Origin: Armillaria gallica
Taxonomy: Eukaryota; Basidiomycota; Agaricomycetes; Agaricales; Physalacriaceae
NCBI GenBank assembly: GCA_037576215.1
Contig: JBANDB010000003.1
Span: 5,952,001 to 6,016,000, forward strand
Reading direction: 5' to 3'
Length of the DNA stretch: 64,000 nucleotides
The stretch's first letter is position 1. Every line of letters begins with the position of its first letter. Positions 49,250-62,167 of this stretch are shown here, one piece after another. Made by a program: the position numbers and the translations under genes. The notes below the pieces were generated by a model. It made no database searches and was not told where the DNA came from. It was given only the letters and a program-made list of their open reading frames with translations.

Positions 49250-51524
49250 TCAGGCTGATGACCCGGGCCCCATCACAACCGGCTTAGTCTTGGAGAGCTG
49301 CGCGATAGTGGCATCATCGAAGTCTAGATGTGCCTTTACCACGTCCGGCGGAGTCAACGCCAGCCACTTGGGGATTCGGTCAGTTACAGATAATTCAAAA
49401 TGATACGATATTTGTATACGGCCCACCTGATTCAGACTGATATCTTCAAACCGGTCTGCATAATAATCATGAGATACAAAACTTATCATTCCGTTCGTGT
49501 CAACACATACCCGTGTTGAAGATTTCCAGGAATTTCAGGGTTGTATTTCCGATGTTTTCAACGTAGTGGCCTACTTTGGGTGTCAACGGGGAATTATACT
49601 GGGCCGATTTTGGTCGACTTACCCATGGCAGTGGGAACATAGCCTGATGATCCGTCGGTCAAATCGTAATCTTAATTAGGTACACAAAAACATACCGATA
49701 TCGCCAGGCTGGTAGTTGAATGTCCTAGCCGTGCCTTGGGATGCAAATATCGTCACTCTTCCCTCTCCCTCGCTGGAATTTGAACTCAGCATAGATTCAC
49801 TGAGAACTCATAAGACTCACAGGAAAAGGCTCCATTCGTCCTGAGTTGGATGCCAGTGCAACTCACTGTGACGGTAAGTATCAGTAGGAAAGAAAACACC
49901 GTTAATCTTCGACTCGCACCGGATGGCACCAGGTTCAACCGTAACCTCAGCCATAGCGATAGTTGTCGAGACCGTGAAAGTCGTGGAATCCACAATTTTG
50001 ACTGAACCGCCCGCTAGTTGCGTGGCGTTTGCCTTGGACAATGCAAACGAATAGGGATCTGGGACCGTTCCTTGCGGACTTTGGGGGGCAGATGCGTCAT
50101 CAGCAGGCGGAGCTACGGCAGACTCAGTAGTGTGACGCTCAAGAACAACGAACGAACGAACTGCTCGGGAAAATGTAGAGCTCCTGAGCCGGAATGTGTG
50201 CGAAAGCCTGGGAGTTGTCGAAGAGGAAGTTCCTCTCAAGGACTAAAAGAAGTATCATCTCTGATATGGCTCCCGGGCTCAAGCATGGGAAACACACCTT
50301 CCATTGGAACATGAGCAAGCCAGTCAGTCAACTTCGATCGAGGGTCAGTGGTTTATCAAAGTTGAATGAATAGGCCAGTTATTCACCAAAAATGTGGAGT
50401 CCTCGCTGAATGCTCCATCATCGAAGATCTGTAATACCGTCAAAACTTAACAGAGTCTGGATGAGATAAGTGAAAAGATGTACTAGGATGAATTCGGAAC
50501 CGCCTGCGTCGTCAGCAGTAGCCTGGAGGGAGTGCGGAATACCAGGAGGGAAGTACCACAAGTCGCCGGCGCCCTAGTAGATGTATGCGTTCACCTGAAA
50601 TTTGTACCTAGCAATGGGACGTGACTTACCACCGTAGCGATGTAGTTTCGACCTTCGGCATCAACAGCAGTTATCTGCGTAGAACCCTGCGTGAAAGAAA
50701 GTAAGGTCAATGTCACAGAACTCTTGGTATCAAGCTACCCACTTTCAAAACATAGGCCCACTGAAAAGGGTTAGTCTTCAGCTCCAGGAGAAACCGGGTC
50801 ACTCACTTCGGAAGTCTTGTGCCAGTGCAGTTCACTTGATCCAGTGTTAACTACCCGCTGATCAATATTAATGTGGACGAAAACGGCTTACCGAATGGCT
50901 CCGGGTTCCAATCTCATATTGACGCTGGCCATTTCTAAAAAAAATGGAGCGTTAATCTACTGCCAACGGATTATTTCGACACTTACGGGTCGCAATTGGC
51001 ATCACTCCGACTGTTAGGTGCATAAGGGTGAGGGGCGACAAAGAATCAGTGGGGAACCCGATCTTACTGTTTTCTTGGCGGGCCCACCCGCCCGTCTGCA
51101 AACGATTGTGGCTAAATGAGAATGGCCATTTTGCGTTCGAACTGCGCATTTCAATTGAGTCCGAATTAGAAACACGGGAAAAGAAATGGTCGACATACAT
51201 TGAGCCAGAATCCGTTGTCGGAGGAGCCAAAAAGTCGGGATTTTGCAGGTCAATAGGAAGGTTGTCTGGGCCGAGGACAGATGCTCCAAGCTTGCCGCGT
51301 TCCGCAGAGACGACCGAGGGATCACTAGTCTCGTTCCAAAGAGGCAAATTTGGATCTAAACTAGCGAAAGGAACGGTCGCCGTCGACGACACTGCCGTAT
51401 CCGTCGACGACGCGATGACCGACTGAGATACGGTACTAGAAGATGTAGCGCGCTTTCCAGGGGCAGCGTCGACGAGCGGCGCCAGGAGGGTAAGCACTAC
51501 CAAGACAATAGAGATTCGGGCCAT
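49250..51524 (-). CDS. Oxalate decarboxylase, secreted bicupin
   Basis: Starts MARISIVLVVLTLLAPLVDA, a clear signal peptide, then a Ser/Thr-rich linker and the family block NAKWPFSFSHNRLQTGGWAR. Cupin 1 carries PGAIRELHWHKT (near 50,830), IPHSLQATADD and EFILVFDDGAFSED; cupin 2 carries EPGAIRELHWHPTQDEW (near 49,850) and a later HYVENIG. Both have the His-x-His, Glu and His of the manganese site. The protein ends PGSSA at 49,250. It turns oxalate into formate and CO2 and is common in wood and litter fungi. About ten short introns interrupt it. The codon before the ATG reads GTG, so the start is 51,524, not three bases earlier. Confidence 0.92.
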
Positions 51525-54129
51525 CACGATTGAGAGCCTGGGTGATTGTTGAACAGTGGGTGAATTGTCCAGAGCCTCTTATACGTTTCCCAGAGACGTG
51601 GCAATGCTCTGTTTCCGGCCTCGTAGGATAGTGCGGGTTATCGATACCCCCGATATGGACGAATTAGGAAGAAAGGTCACTAAAAATGACCATGGCAGTC
51701 GAGCACGAAACACAGGGACTGTGTAGAAGGGGTGATATTGATGCGTCTGTTGGATTGAGGAGACTATTACACGCGCACACGCGCGCAAGATGTAGACGGT
51801 TCAAAAATAGCTCGAGCTTACGCGAAAAGATAATTTTAGCCATTGAATAGAGAATAGCCTTCGTCGCATAGGCCCGTGTGGAAGAAGCCTGTTCTAAAAC
51901 TACCACTTGAACCTGCAGTGTCAACGCCTGCTGGTCACGCAGGGTGACGGGTGTTGTAGCATTGGGGCCGGCGTAAGGATATTCCGCTCAAAAATAGCGA
52001 AGTCAGAGCATAAATTCGCTTCTTCAATAGATAAGATAGCATATGATCGAAATTTTTAAAAACCCACGAGGGATCGTCCTTGACAACGGTCGAAGAAAAA
52101 TTCTCTAAGCCATCCTAGGAGAAAGTGTCCGAGTGCCTTAGATAACGACTCCAAAAGAATTTACGAATTACAATCAAGTAGTCCTGTGGGGTCTGGGCTT
52201 TCTGAGCTTAGATTTGGCAGGTGAGCGTAGACTTCCGAGTACGAGTCGCCCAGAAAGGTTATTCTAAATCTCATCTGATAAATACACCGGCCCGGTAGCG
52301 AGTCAGGCCCCGGACGCAAGGCTAGGTATGAATATTGTACGAAACCCTCTAACCAACTTTCCACAATCTTCTTGCGACCGAGAAAGCCCAAGCCTTTGTA
52401 GAAATTTGATGATTTATTGAAGGGAAACCAGCTAATGTTATGATCGGATTTTTGCGTGGCGTCCACAGAGCTTCAACACTCAGACCACTAAGCATACAAA
52501 GCTCTGGAAATAATGTAAGATGCGAATGTCTACTTCCTTGGCTTCATTACGATTCAATTCATGATATAAACGTCTATCTCGGACTCCGGAGTTCTGGATA
52601 TCCACCGATTTCATAGTTATCGTGCACCATGCAAATGTTGCAAAAAAAAATCCATCCTTGGTAGTCGAATGCTTTTTTTGTGGCATTTCAGTAGATCAAG
52701 ATGCTCCAGGCGTATGTACCGCACAAATTCAAGCATTGAGATGTTATCGCTGTGGCGGCGTGCCACGCGAAAACCCGATCATACTTATTCTAAGTCTTTT
52801 CCTTTTGAGCGAACTCTATACCGCCTGTCAAAATATGAACTCAAAAACCGGACTGTATATCACCGCTCTGCACTTCCTTCCCCCCAGGCTTAGCCAGTGA
52901 TCATACCGAGGGAGTAATGGGTCCATTTCACTTGCGGCGAAATTAGAAAATGGAGGCTTCGAATCTTGGTCGAATGGTCGATCAGTGACACGGCTGCAAC
53001 AAACTTTCAAATTCTACATTTGCGATGATACGCGCATGAACAAAGGCATTTTTGATGGCAACTTCACCACAGCTTAGAATAGGCTGTCTAGGAACCATCG
53101 AGTGCGGTAGAGCGCAGGTCGGACGAATCTTTGAGGTGATTCTAAGATATCTTCTATGCCATTATTTCATCACTAAAATTTAGAGGACTCACAGAATATC
53201 GTTCTAAATATAACGAATAACGGTCATGAGCACTACCCCTGGATCTAGAAATATTTCAAGCATCAGTTTGGACAATTATGGTGAACTCTCATGAGAAAGT
53301 ATCAAGTATCCTGGATTGGACGACCCGATGGCGAATCTAAGCAGGAAAAAGGTTGGAGCGGTGGTCCCTTGCCCCTACCCTGTGAACTTTCACTGGGAGA
53401 ATTCCATTGCCTTGCTTCTTTATGACATCCTGCACGAATAAAACTGGGTCGGCGGAGGTGTTTATACAGCTATGGGAGAACTACTAACCTTCCTGTCTTC
53501 TCACTAGCTGTCATCTGGCTGTCATGGTGAGATACCTGGTGCCGGCACCAACACCTGGGAAGTATTGCGTCCGCGAGACGACCCGTAGGAATCAACCTGG
53601 AATCCATGAGAAATGCCCAAAATAAAAATTTAACTCGAGAGCAATGAAGAAGGATAACATATTATATTCGAAAAAATAGGGATGCACCGTTGGAACGAGT
53701 AGATTATGAGCGGCGACTATATGCAGAGGATAGTCGGTCAAATCTAACAGTGAGACCCGTATTGAGCCCGCCCCGATCTGTTTATCTGTAGTGTGAGAGA
53801 TGCTGCGTTCCAACTTCCCACGGCTTACCGTGTTAACGACGGCAAGGTCGCAGCTCTTTAACCATCATCTAATTAAAACAAGACTGCGGAGAGGAACATC
53901 GCGAAGTCGTTGAAAGGAACCAGACCACGGGATGATGTACGCCTCTGTCTCTAGACAAGCAGATTTCTGCACCTCAAAAGGGGATAGACTCGGGTGAACG
54001 TTGAAACGTGACGCATTGTATGAGACCAGCCGGCAGAGAAAATGGACAACGATCGGAACGACGTAGCTAGCACGATTCGGTAGGCAGGATCTAGATGGAA
54101 ATGTGGATAATCGTCGAGAGTGCCAGGTT
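51525..54129. other. Long gene-poor stretch
   Basis: Several disjoint minus-strand frames (52,161-52,466, 52,480-52,686) and a plus frame (52,622-52,900, with CFFCG and CYRCGG) lack domains. A possible remnant of an older gene, but none can be named. A CA/GC alternation (CACGCGCACACGCGCG) lies at about 51,770-51,786. Confidence 0.35.
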
Positions 54130-54560
54130 CGGTACGATCCATAATCCGTAGTCAGAGAATGAGGGAGGCTGAGCATGGCAAAGTCTTTCATGAAGCATTT
54201 TGCAGCAGTTGGCTGGTTGCCTTGCGCCATGACTGCCTCAACATGTGTACGGAGGCTTATGATGAACTGAGCAAACCAGTTCAGTAAGATCGTAGATACC
54301 TAGAGAAGGACCTCTATGCGTCCCATCCTCATATGCGAAGCGGATTGCGGGCATTCGAAATCAGTGGCACTACGAGTCAGGAGTAGCCCGGTTCGCAAAC
54401 GATCTTATCAGGAGAGACCAAATCAATAATGGTCGTAGACTACACGAGATTGTGCTTCGATGTGTGTTTGGGAGCACGGAGGGTACTAACAGCCGAAAAC
54501 ATCAAGTCTAAGATGTCCAGGGCTTCTGATTGTGTATCACATTCAGAGATTTGGTCTAGC
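54130..54560 (-). pseudogene. Decayed inverted copy of the 59-61 kb gene
   Basis: The minus strand between about 54,205 and 54,395 matches the plus strand at about 59,500-59,735: the shared runs are GACTCGTAG-GCCACTGA, the codons for DPS-GVYD in a changed form, CTAAGCCTCCGTACA-style ISLR, and TGTTGAGGCAGTC-TGGCGCAA. Frames are broken by stops and small indels and no ATG or splice set survives. Weaker similarity continues to about 54,540 (a LDILDLM-like patch facing DIFDLMYG). Confidence 0.65.
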
Positions 54561-55260
54561 GAGGCTTAGAGAACTTGGCTACTTCTTGAATCATCAGAGA
54601 TACCAGAGAGAGAATTGCGGGACATGATAGAGAACCACGGTGAAGCTGTGAAGGAAGGTAGGTGGGTGGTATTACATGGCAGTGTCTGGCACACAGTGAA
54701 CGCCGAACTGGACAGGTAAGTGGTTGAACCGGACAGACATTGCACTTCGGCGGGCCATTCTGAAGTATCCGAAACAAAAAGATCCAGTGAGAACATCGCC
54801 GGAATAGAAGGTGAAATGAGGCAGAATAAGAAGCAACTGGAGGTGGCAGTCAATTCTCAAGGACTGAGGTTCGAACTTGCGATTCCGGGTACCGAGTACG
54901 GACCGGTAACCACATAACGTATCACGTGAATATCGCCTTCCGGATATACAGATACGAGTTCCGCGAGTATCTAATAAAGCGGCTTGCCAGGCTACTGCAC
55001 TGGCAGCTGAGAGTTCGAATTCATTGCCAGATTATGTGCCATGCAGTATATATAACAGTGATATAATCCATGAACCCATTCGTAAATGCAGGAACATATT
55101 TTTACCAAACATGGAGCTATGCATTATCCATACAGTAATACAACAGAGTAAGCAGAAATGAAGGATATCAATGGTATCTGGAAATGTGGGTAGTCTATAG
55201 TAGCTACAAGTTCAATAAGTGCATCATAAAGGTCATCATCATGTCGTATAGCTTGAAATG
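54561..55260. other. Intergenic, nothing recognised
   Basis: AT-rich on the right (55,020-55,250), serving as the 3' flank of the 553-aa gene. No coding frame or repeat. Confidence 0.4.
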
Positions 55261-56975
55261 TCATTTGCCGAATAGCCGATTCTTCAGTCCTTTCCCAAAT
55301 TTTTTGACCTGTGATCGAACTCCCAAACGAGGTTTGGGGCTCATATCTTTGAATCTAAAAGACCCTGCGTCGTCTCCACTCGCTAGCGCCATCCTCAACT
55401 CCGCTTCCCCGCTCATGGAGAAGCCCATATTGTTGAGCTTGTCGACAGGTGGGATGTACCCAAACTCCCCCGGAGAATATGTCGTTGATGCAGAGGGGAA
55501 AGTACTAGAATAGTCGAGATCAGGTGGCGTGGGGGGGTCGAAGTCGTGGCCCACGCTGGAGGTCCGTCCTGAGAAGGCCATGCCGTGCCCAGCAGACGAG
55601 GGCCGTAATGACATTGGAGACGTTGGTCGACTGTCGCTGGGCTTGTATTCGGGTTGGGGAGAGGTAGGACGGGACATGTCTTTGCGAATGACTGAAGAAT
55701 AGTATGGCCGGTGGGGGTGGCCCAAGCGGGGTATATTGTTGGACTGCGAATTGGAACGGCGAGGACCTTGCAGTTTTGTAATGGGTATAGACAAGGAAGT
55801 GCTGGATGTAATAGAGTCATGAGACGATTGAGGGGGTTGTGATGCTGGTCTCCGTGACTTCCGTCCATCGACGGAAGCCGGACGAGTTGGAGCGGGGGAG
55901 GCTGGTGCTGACAGGCGAAGTTTTTCCATTGGTTGCTTCCTCCGAAGAGCCCTCTGTTCCGCCGAGAATTCTTGGACAAGGGCATCGTGATAGGAATGAC
56001 CGGAGTGGGGAGCAGTGGAAGGGCGTAGAGATGTCCTAGATGGTTTGACGATCATACCGTTCATAGCGACTTTATCAGTGTTCCGGTGATTGATATCGTT
56101 GACCGACAATGCACGTTCCAAGTCCAATGGGATTGGCACCTCCTCGACCCTCAACCGGTTGGTGCTGCGACCGGTTAATTTGGCGAGGGTATCGTCCCGT
56201 GCTTTCTTGTGGTAGGACTAAGGGTGGGCTGTCAGTTCAAAGCGAAGTGAGTCATATATATTTTGCGCACCGAAGCTGTCACTGTGGCAACCTGAGGACA
56301 TTCACTAGCAACCGTCTCATTGCATACCGTACTAGGGTTGATGAGAGTATGTAGCTGATCAGATGGCCGATTCAAAGTGGGTAACGGAGACAGATGTATA
56401 TCTGCTACCGCGAGATCGTCTTCCTCGACACACGGAAGTAAAGGCCGTTTGTTGTCCGCGATAACAGGGCCAGTAGATGATAGCAACCCGGTCCACTGAT
56501 CGACAGTGATGCCTGCTTGGGTCCAAGAGTGACGCAGTTTGTGTGGCGATGCGGGTGGCGGTGTTGAGGGCAGGAGGTGGGGCACATGTAATCGTTGATG
56601 AACAGATGCATGCTGCTTCCCTGCTGGTGCACATAAATTGGCATGTTCTCTTGTGGAAGCTGTGAACGTCCATCTGCGGTGCGGAATGCGTCCAGTGGCG
56701 CGTTCAGATCCCTTTCCAGAGTGACCGTACATGCAAGGGGGAGACGTCGTACTCGAAAAGCCGCACTTGTTACAAGTGAAAAACGGTCGGTCGGTCGGAA
56801 TCAGGCGAAGGACAGGGAGGGATGCTGACTTGTGCAAGTTCTTAAGATGCATTAGCCTATATGTAGGGAGGGAACGACCTGCAATATCATTCACCTTGTT
56901 TAATCTATGCAAATATCGCCGGGTTAAATTTCGGCGAAGGCGAGCCTCTGATGGGGACCAGGATGAATATGCCAT
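55261..56975 (-). CDS. Hypothetical Ser/Pro-rich protein, 553 aa
   Basis: Two exons: 56,271-56,975 and 55,261-56,217, with a 53-nt intron (GTGCGC...CTTAG) in phase. The N-terminal part has FFTCNKCGFSSTTSPPCMYG (C-x2-C plus another Cys, possibly one metal site) and Pro-rich stretches. The C-terminal exon begins SYHKKARDDTLAKLTGRSTN and has a Ser/Pro-rich body (RPTSPQPEYKPSDSRPTSP) and a basic amphipathic end QVKKFGKGLKNRLFGK. No known domain. The basic tail could bind membrane or nucleic acid, but that is a guess. Confidence 0.6.
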
Positions 56976-57943
56976 GAACGGATGTCGTCGTCAAGATACT
57001 CAGTCGTGATAAGTCGTAAACGTCGTAAGGGAGAGGCGAAGCGGCGAGCGCCTCGTCACTAAGCCTTATAAGAGGCTCAATTGAGAAGGACGTGGTCGAA
57101 GGCAAGGTTATTGATCAGGGTCGATACTCCAATGCGGGCCGATAAAGAACCCTTTGTATAGCCTACAATGCGGATAAGAATGGTATAAGAAGCTCACCGT
57201 AAAAGTCATTATGAAACTCGCTGTTTCCTCACGCAAAAAGCGTGATCATGAACCGACATGAGGCGGTTCGCCAGGCATTTTACTATGCGGATATGATCGT
57301 CTTTTTCCTATCTTATCCATTTCGTCTGTGTCTCGGCCTCATGTTCATGACCCATGATTAAATCGATTGTCCTTTACAAATGTTGTATATTTCATCAGTG
57401 GCCTGGGATGAAGAAGTAAAAACATAGGGCGAAAGAACGGGCGACCGAATCTGGACACCTGGGAGCATGTGCTGTACGGCACGGAGCGAGTTACTCCCTG
57501 CATACCCACGCAAACAGTCCACAATCTCACAGTCTTGCAATCAATAGCAGCTGCATTTAAGTAAAAGAAAGCGCTGAAAACACCAGACCATGAACGTTCC
57601 ATTTTTGACGGCCAAGTCCCAATCTGCTATGACAAGCTCTGACAGGAACATCCGCTGGCAGCGCAGACAGAGCAGAGCAGTGGGAAAATCAAATCGTGTG
57701 CCTGCAATTACAATCAGGCGAGGACGGACAAATATGTTGCACCACCAAAGGTCCTCAAAGATCTCCACCGTAGTACAGCTAGACAGACTGGGTCAGCGAG
57801 ATTTAGAGACCAAAAAGCGGGAGGATAAAAAAACAGGCTGGATATTGTTGGATAGCGTAATACGGTTCCACTCTTCATAAATCCTGACATAGGTGGCGGA
57901 AGACGCCACTATTCTAGCTTTCAAGGACTGTCAAGCTTTGTGT
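56976..57943. other. Intergenic, no gene recognised
   Basis: Contains the promoter of the 553-aa gene and the 3' side of the tail-anchored gene. Small frames near 57,345-57,880 on both strands have no motif. Confidence 0.45.
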
Positions 57944-58360
57944 TTAATAACACAGGATGAGAGCGGAGATTGCTCGCAAGCACAGAATTGGGAGGCCGAG
58001 CAATAGCAAAAACAGAACAAGCCCGAAACGAGCAGACAGCCTAACTAAATGTGGGGAATGTACCACTTCATCGTTATCAGGAAACGTAGAAGGTTCTGGG
58101 TACGTACACATTGATGGGGCTGAGGCTGTATTCCGGTGCTGCTGACCTTCTGCGAAATCGGAATGAGAAGACAACGTGTCCGAGAGACATACCGAGGGAT
58201 CCTTGTTGCGAGCGTCTGTTAAGGCCATATGAAAAGATTTCTCATCAGATGTCGACTCATTGAGGACAACACGCAGGGGTCGGCGCCTCAATATACGTTT
58301 AGCGAGGGGCGCAATAAAGACTGCATCGACAGTGTCATGAGGCTGAAGATTCCATGACAT
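57944..58360 (-). CDS. Small tail-anchored membrane protein, 138 aa
   Basis: One open frame starting MSWNLQPHDTVDAVFIAPLA and containing LAKRILRRRPLRVVLNEST. The last 27 residues (FGLVLFLLLLGLPILCLRAI and on) are one transmembrane helix close to the C-terminus, the mark of a tail-anchored protein. No other domain. It is divergent from the plus-strand gene at 59 kb with a shared 665-base promoter. A hidden intron in the middle is possible. Confidence 0.5.
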   Translation of the reverse strand: MSWNLQPHDTVDAVFIAPLAKRILRRRPLRVVLNESTSDEKSFHMALTDARNKDPSVCLSDTLSSHSDFAEGQQHRNTASAPSMCTYPEPSTFPDNDEVVHSPHLVRLSARFGLVLFLLLLGLPILCLRAISALILCY

Positions 58361-59025
58361 CTTGAGGTGTTACGACCGACGACGCAAGAAAGGATATGCC
58401 GCAGGGGAATCAATGAAATTCCAAGGACAACACAAAACTACCAACTGAAGAGCCTGCAGACGCAATCCAGGAAATACTGGGATAGCAAGGCTAGGTGCAC
58501 AGTTTCAGAAAGAAGCAAGTAGCGAACGGAATCTAGACGCGGTGGAAGTCAAACACGAAAACGTGAACGAAGTAAGATTTGAATTTTTTACGATTCCTCA
58601 AGAGGAAATGCGATCACGTGCGGTAAGCCTCGGCTGCCGGCCCGACCTCTTCGTTTGAACTTCCGATGCCACTGAACAACCAGTCACTCTCCTCTGACAA
58701 CACGGCCTCACACTTATATTGCATCTGGCAGGGAGTGATTCATGAATTTCTCTGAAACTATCCAATCTTTGTCTTGTCTACTCGACTTTCCAATTCCAGC
58801 ACAGCTCGTTGACGACTCATGCCCCTCTCGCGCATATCGAATAACGATACCCCGCATTCAACCAAACCGATGGTCATTGCTGATACGCTCGCTTGTACGC
58901 GTCTGTTACGTGCTCGCATGCGTTGCAAGTTCCCATTTCGTTCAAAGGTATAACAGCTCTGATTAAAGCTTCCCAGGGAAGATGCAGCGTTTGTACGCCC
59001 CCGGTCTCCATATATACATGCTACA
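58361..59025. promoter_or_regulatory. Shared divergent promoter
   Basis: Between the tail-anchored gene and the gene at 59 kb. A CACGTG lies at about 58,615 and TATATA at about 59,011. The latter is only 15 bases before the ATG at 59,026, which favours the in-frame ATG at 59,053 as the real start. Confidence 0.35.
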
Positions 59026-61317
59026 ATGGACAATGGCCATGCTTTCCTCCTGATGTCTCATCTTGCTGATGATATACGACCGCAAATATCACAGGCCGGA
59101 AACGTCGCTTCGGAACGCCCTTCTGATGAGGTTGAAGGACGTCGGGATGAGTCATCAGAGTATGACTATAGCGAAAGCGTGACAACCTCATATGATGCAG
59201 AATCAACATCGAGGGGTACCAGTTGCGGGTGGTCGGATACCTCAACGGACCCTATGTCTACTCAGTCATCCAATATTCCTCTTGATGCACACATCCTCGC
59301 TTACTGGCCGCATCCATGCTCCGCTGTCCTCCCATTTCTTTGTATTGTTGAAGAGGACGACATTTTTGACCTAATGTACGGCTTACTTTACCAGCGTTGT
59401 GCATGGGGAATCGTTGAGCCCGTTATTGGTATTGTCCTTTCAACTACGGGTTATGTGAACCGCGTGATACTGGGTTTGTCTGAAGAAGCGATCCGTGACC
59501 CTTGTGTTCTGGTGCGTCGGCTGCTTCTGACTCGTAGCGCCACTGACAGGAAATTTGATTTGGAATAGCCCATGGTCCACTTCACATATGCAGATGAGAC
59601 GCGTAGAGATCCTTCTATAGGTGTCTACGATTGTACAGACCCAGAAAACGCGCTCAAGTTCGTTCAGTTCATACTAAGCCTCCGTACAAATGTTGAGGCA
59701 GTCGTGGCGCAATGTAACCAGCCGGTATTCAAACGCCTTCCGTGGAGATCAGATACCGTCGATGACAAGGAATGCGGCCCCGAACAACAATGGGAGCAAA
59801 GGATCACTACTTGGCTCCATTCGGTTGAAGGGTGGTACGCAATTTCGCTCTTCACTTTGTCTCTGCCTTTTTTTGACTCATTATACGTATATAATAGCCG
59901 ATACTCCCTCCCTTCGGCGTCGCCACTACCCTCATTTCGCCCAAGTTTATCTGTTGGCGCTATGACTTCCCGACGTCCTTCGCGAGCTCCTTCCAGAGCT
60001 GTTTCCGAACCAGTCCATGGCCATCACATTCGGTCCTGGTCAGCTGATAGCTCTGACGATGTTTCCCCCGGAGAACGGGCTCGCCTATTACTACAGCAGA
60101 GCTCCCAGTTCTCTGTAAGGGTGACTCCCCAACTGGCACTCGCTGTCTTGCTCCCGGTAGCTCTCCCTACGTCTCTGGGTGAATTTTCTGCTCATATCAC
60201 TTCAGGTTGGGAGCTAAGGCTCTAGAAGGCATAGGCTCCAGAGCCAAATTGTCTTTTTCAAGCTATTCTCATGACCGTTAAATGGCCAGCATCGCAATCG
60301 TGAGGCTCCCCGCCGGGGCGGCGGGTGTAGATCCTAGGCTCGTTGATGAGATAAATCATCAGCTGGACTTCTACGAAGACATGACTCGATACCTGAACCG
60401 CCCTTCGCTCTTCTCATACGTTGCATTCCCATTGCACGCTATACACTGAGCTCACTGTTCAGTTGTTCCCAGAGCGAGATCCCTCCCGTTGACCGCCGAA
60501 TCAAAAATCTACAAAAATACTTTTTCAGATAGATGAAAGCCGTGTCTAAGCGCAATGAAGGCAGTGAACAGGACGGTGACGATGACGGCGAAGTTGGTCT
60601 AGACAGTGGCGACGCTGATCTTAGACCTATCAAAGAACTTGACCAAGAATTTTGGGAAATCATCACCGGATCATTCTCTCATCTTCTTTGGGCCTCGGTA
60701 GGGGCTTATACAAAGCTCTTAGGAGGCAAAATCCATAACGAAGCCGAAGCACGTCACGATTGGGATGCACTGCTTATTCGTAGCTCCTGGTGAAGTCGCC
60801 TCTGCGAGATTACTGTAAGTACATCCACTTTAGGATCCAGGCGCAGTCTTCTCAGTTAAGATGATAGATTGGAGAGACCTCTGTTGCTTTCCAGTAATGC
60901 CGCCGTGGACCGATTCAAGTCTCCGGAACCACCCGAGGCGAAGCTATTCCAGGAGAAACAACATTTTGAAGATAACAAGTATGCACAGCGGCGACTGATA
61001 GGAGTTCCAATACTGCAAGGGGCCCTCCAGGCAATCAAGATCCTCGCTCATTATGCGCATAACATCAGTATGATTCTCATCCCTAGGCTCCTTGTCCTCT
61101 TGGGCGTCACGGTAGTCGGAGCACACAGATGGGATTTCACGTATGTGAGTGGCAGACGACAGACGCGCTGGAGATGTTGGAATGAGACCCCGTCTGAAAT
61201 CTTCGGGTCGTTGTTCGCCAAGTTCTCGAGTACCTCCGCGAGGTGATGCTGAAGATCAAGGCCAAAGCCATATCGGAAGACAGGCTGGTGGTAGGACGAT
61301 GCATGATTTGTATATAA
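59026..61317 (+). CDS. Lineage-specific membrane protein, about 9 exons
   Basis: An acidic Ser/Thr-rich N-terminus is followed by LDAHILAYWPHPCSAVLPFL, CIVEEDDIFDLMYGLLYQRC and, after a 55-nt intron, VHFTYADETRRDPSIGVYDC, LSLRTNVEAVVAQC and a tryptophan-rich LPWRSD region. Then a Ser/Arg-rich linker (SRRPSRAPSRAVSEP), an acidic stretch, LDQEFWEIITGSFSHLLWAS and a late membrane segment PRLLVLLGVTVVGAH. The end is unsure: the simple frame stops at 61,246, while a frame reading VRQVLEYLREVMLKIKAKA goes to 61,317. I know no name for this family, which appears confined to mushroom fungi. A decayed copy lies inverted at 54,130-54,560. The start may be 59,053. Confidence 0.55.
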
Positions 61318-62167
61318 GTGCTTGGAAGCGTCCTCATAGAATCCGCCGTGTTACCAATGAATCCAGCCCATCTCTAAGGACACTTTAAGGAGAAGGATGA
61401 AAGAAAAAATTGCAGTCGCACCTTTTGCCGCTTAATTGTGTTTTTTGCTTCAAAGAATTAGGTTCGGCAGGCATGGCAGCAGAAAAACTTACCGCCGCTT
61501 TCCAAGTCAATCAAATATCGCAATGGGATAAGGAGTAGTGGGCCGTTTACAAATGTCTTGATCAAGGAGTGTGTTGGGAGTGGACAAAAAGGGATATTTG
61601 GTCATCACCGCTTGAATCCGTGCTTCCGGCGAAGTAAAACAGCAACTTTTCATCCTAAGAGGACATAAGATTTTGTTTTAATTTCAAGGCGTTAGCGACA
61701 TAGGCCTTCATCAAGTATTATAGCGATCAACGTTGAACGATTCACGCACCTTGAAGTTCACAAGGCCAACTTCGAGAGACTTCGGAACATTTTATTATAA
61801 TCTTTGATTCTCCGAGGTAGTAAGATGATCGACACCAGCAGGATTTTTATCTGCGTACTCAGAGAGTAACAGATAATTGGTCGACTGCAAGTCGACCGAC
61901 TTGTCATTGGCGCCGTCCACCGGGTGGTTATCAGCACTTGACAACCGTGGCTGTGGTACCCACATTCTAATTCGTCGCCTTAACAACTTGGCTATAGTGC
62001 CCTACAACTTCGTGAAGGGATATACTTCATAACACCATAAAACCACGTGGCATATCAAACACTACAAACTGCCTAACTTCCGACGTGTGATTCTGAATCT
62101 GAATGCGAGTTCCCGCCCAATCAAGTTCCCCGACACCATCTATTCGATATATTGTATGAAACCAAGA
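61318..62167. other. Convergent intergenic region
   Basis: About 850 bases between the 59-61 kb gene and the DUF6534 gene. Only short frames without motifs (61,795-61,986 minus). A TTTATTATAA stretch lies near 61,792. Confidence 0.45.

Noticed and set aside
54960..55030. tRNA-like GTTCGAATTC patch
   Set aside because: The T-arm-like bases are there, but no matching acceptor stem or anticodon arm can be folded around them.
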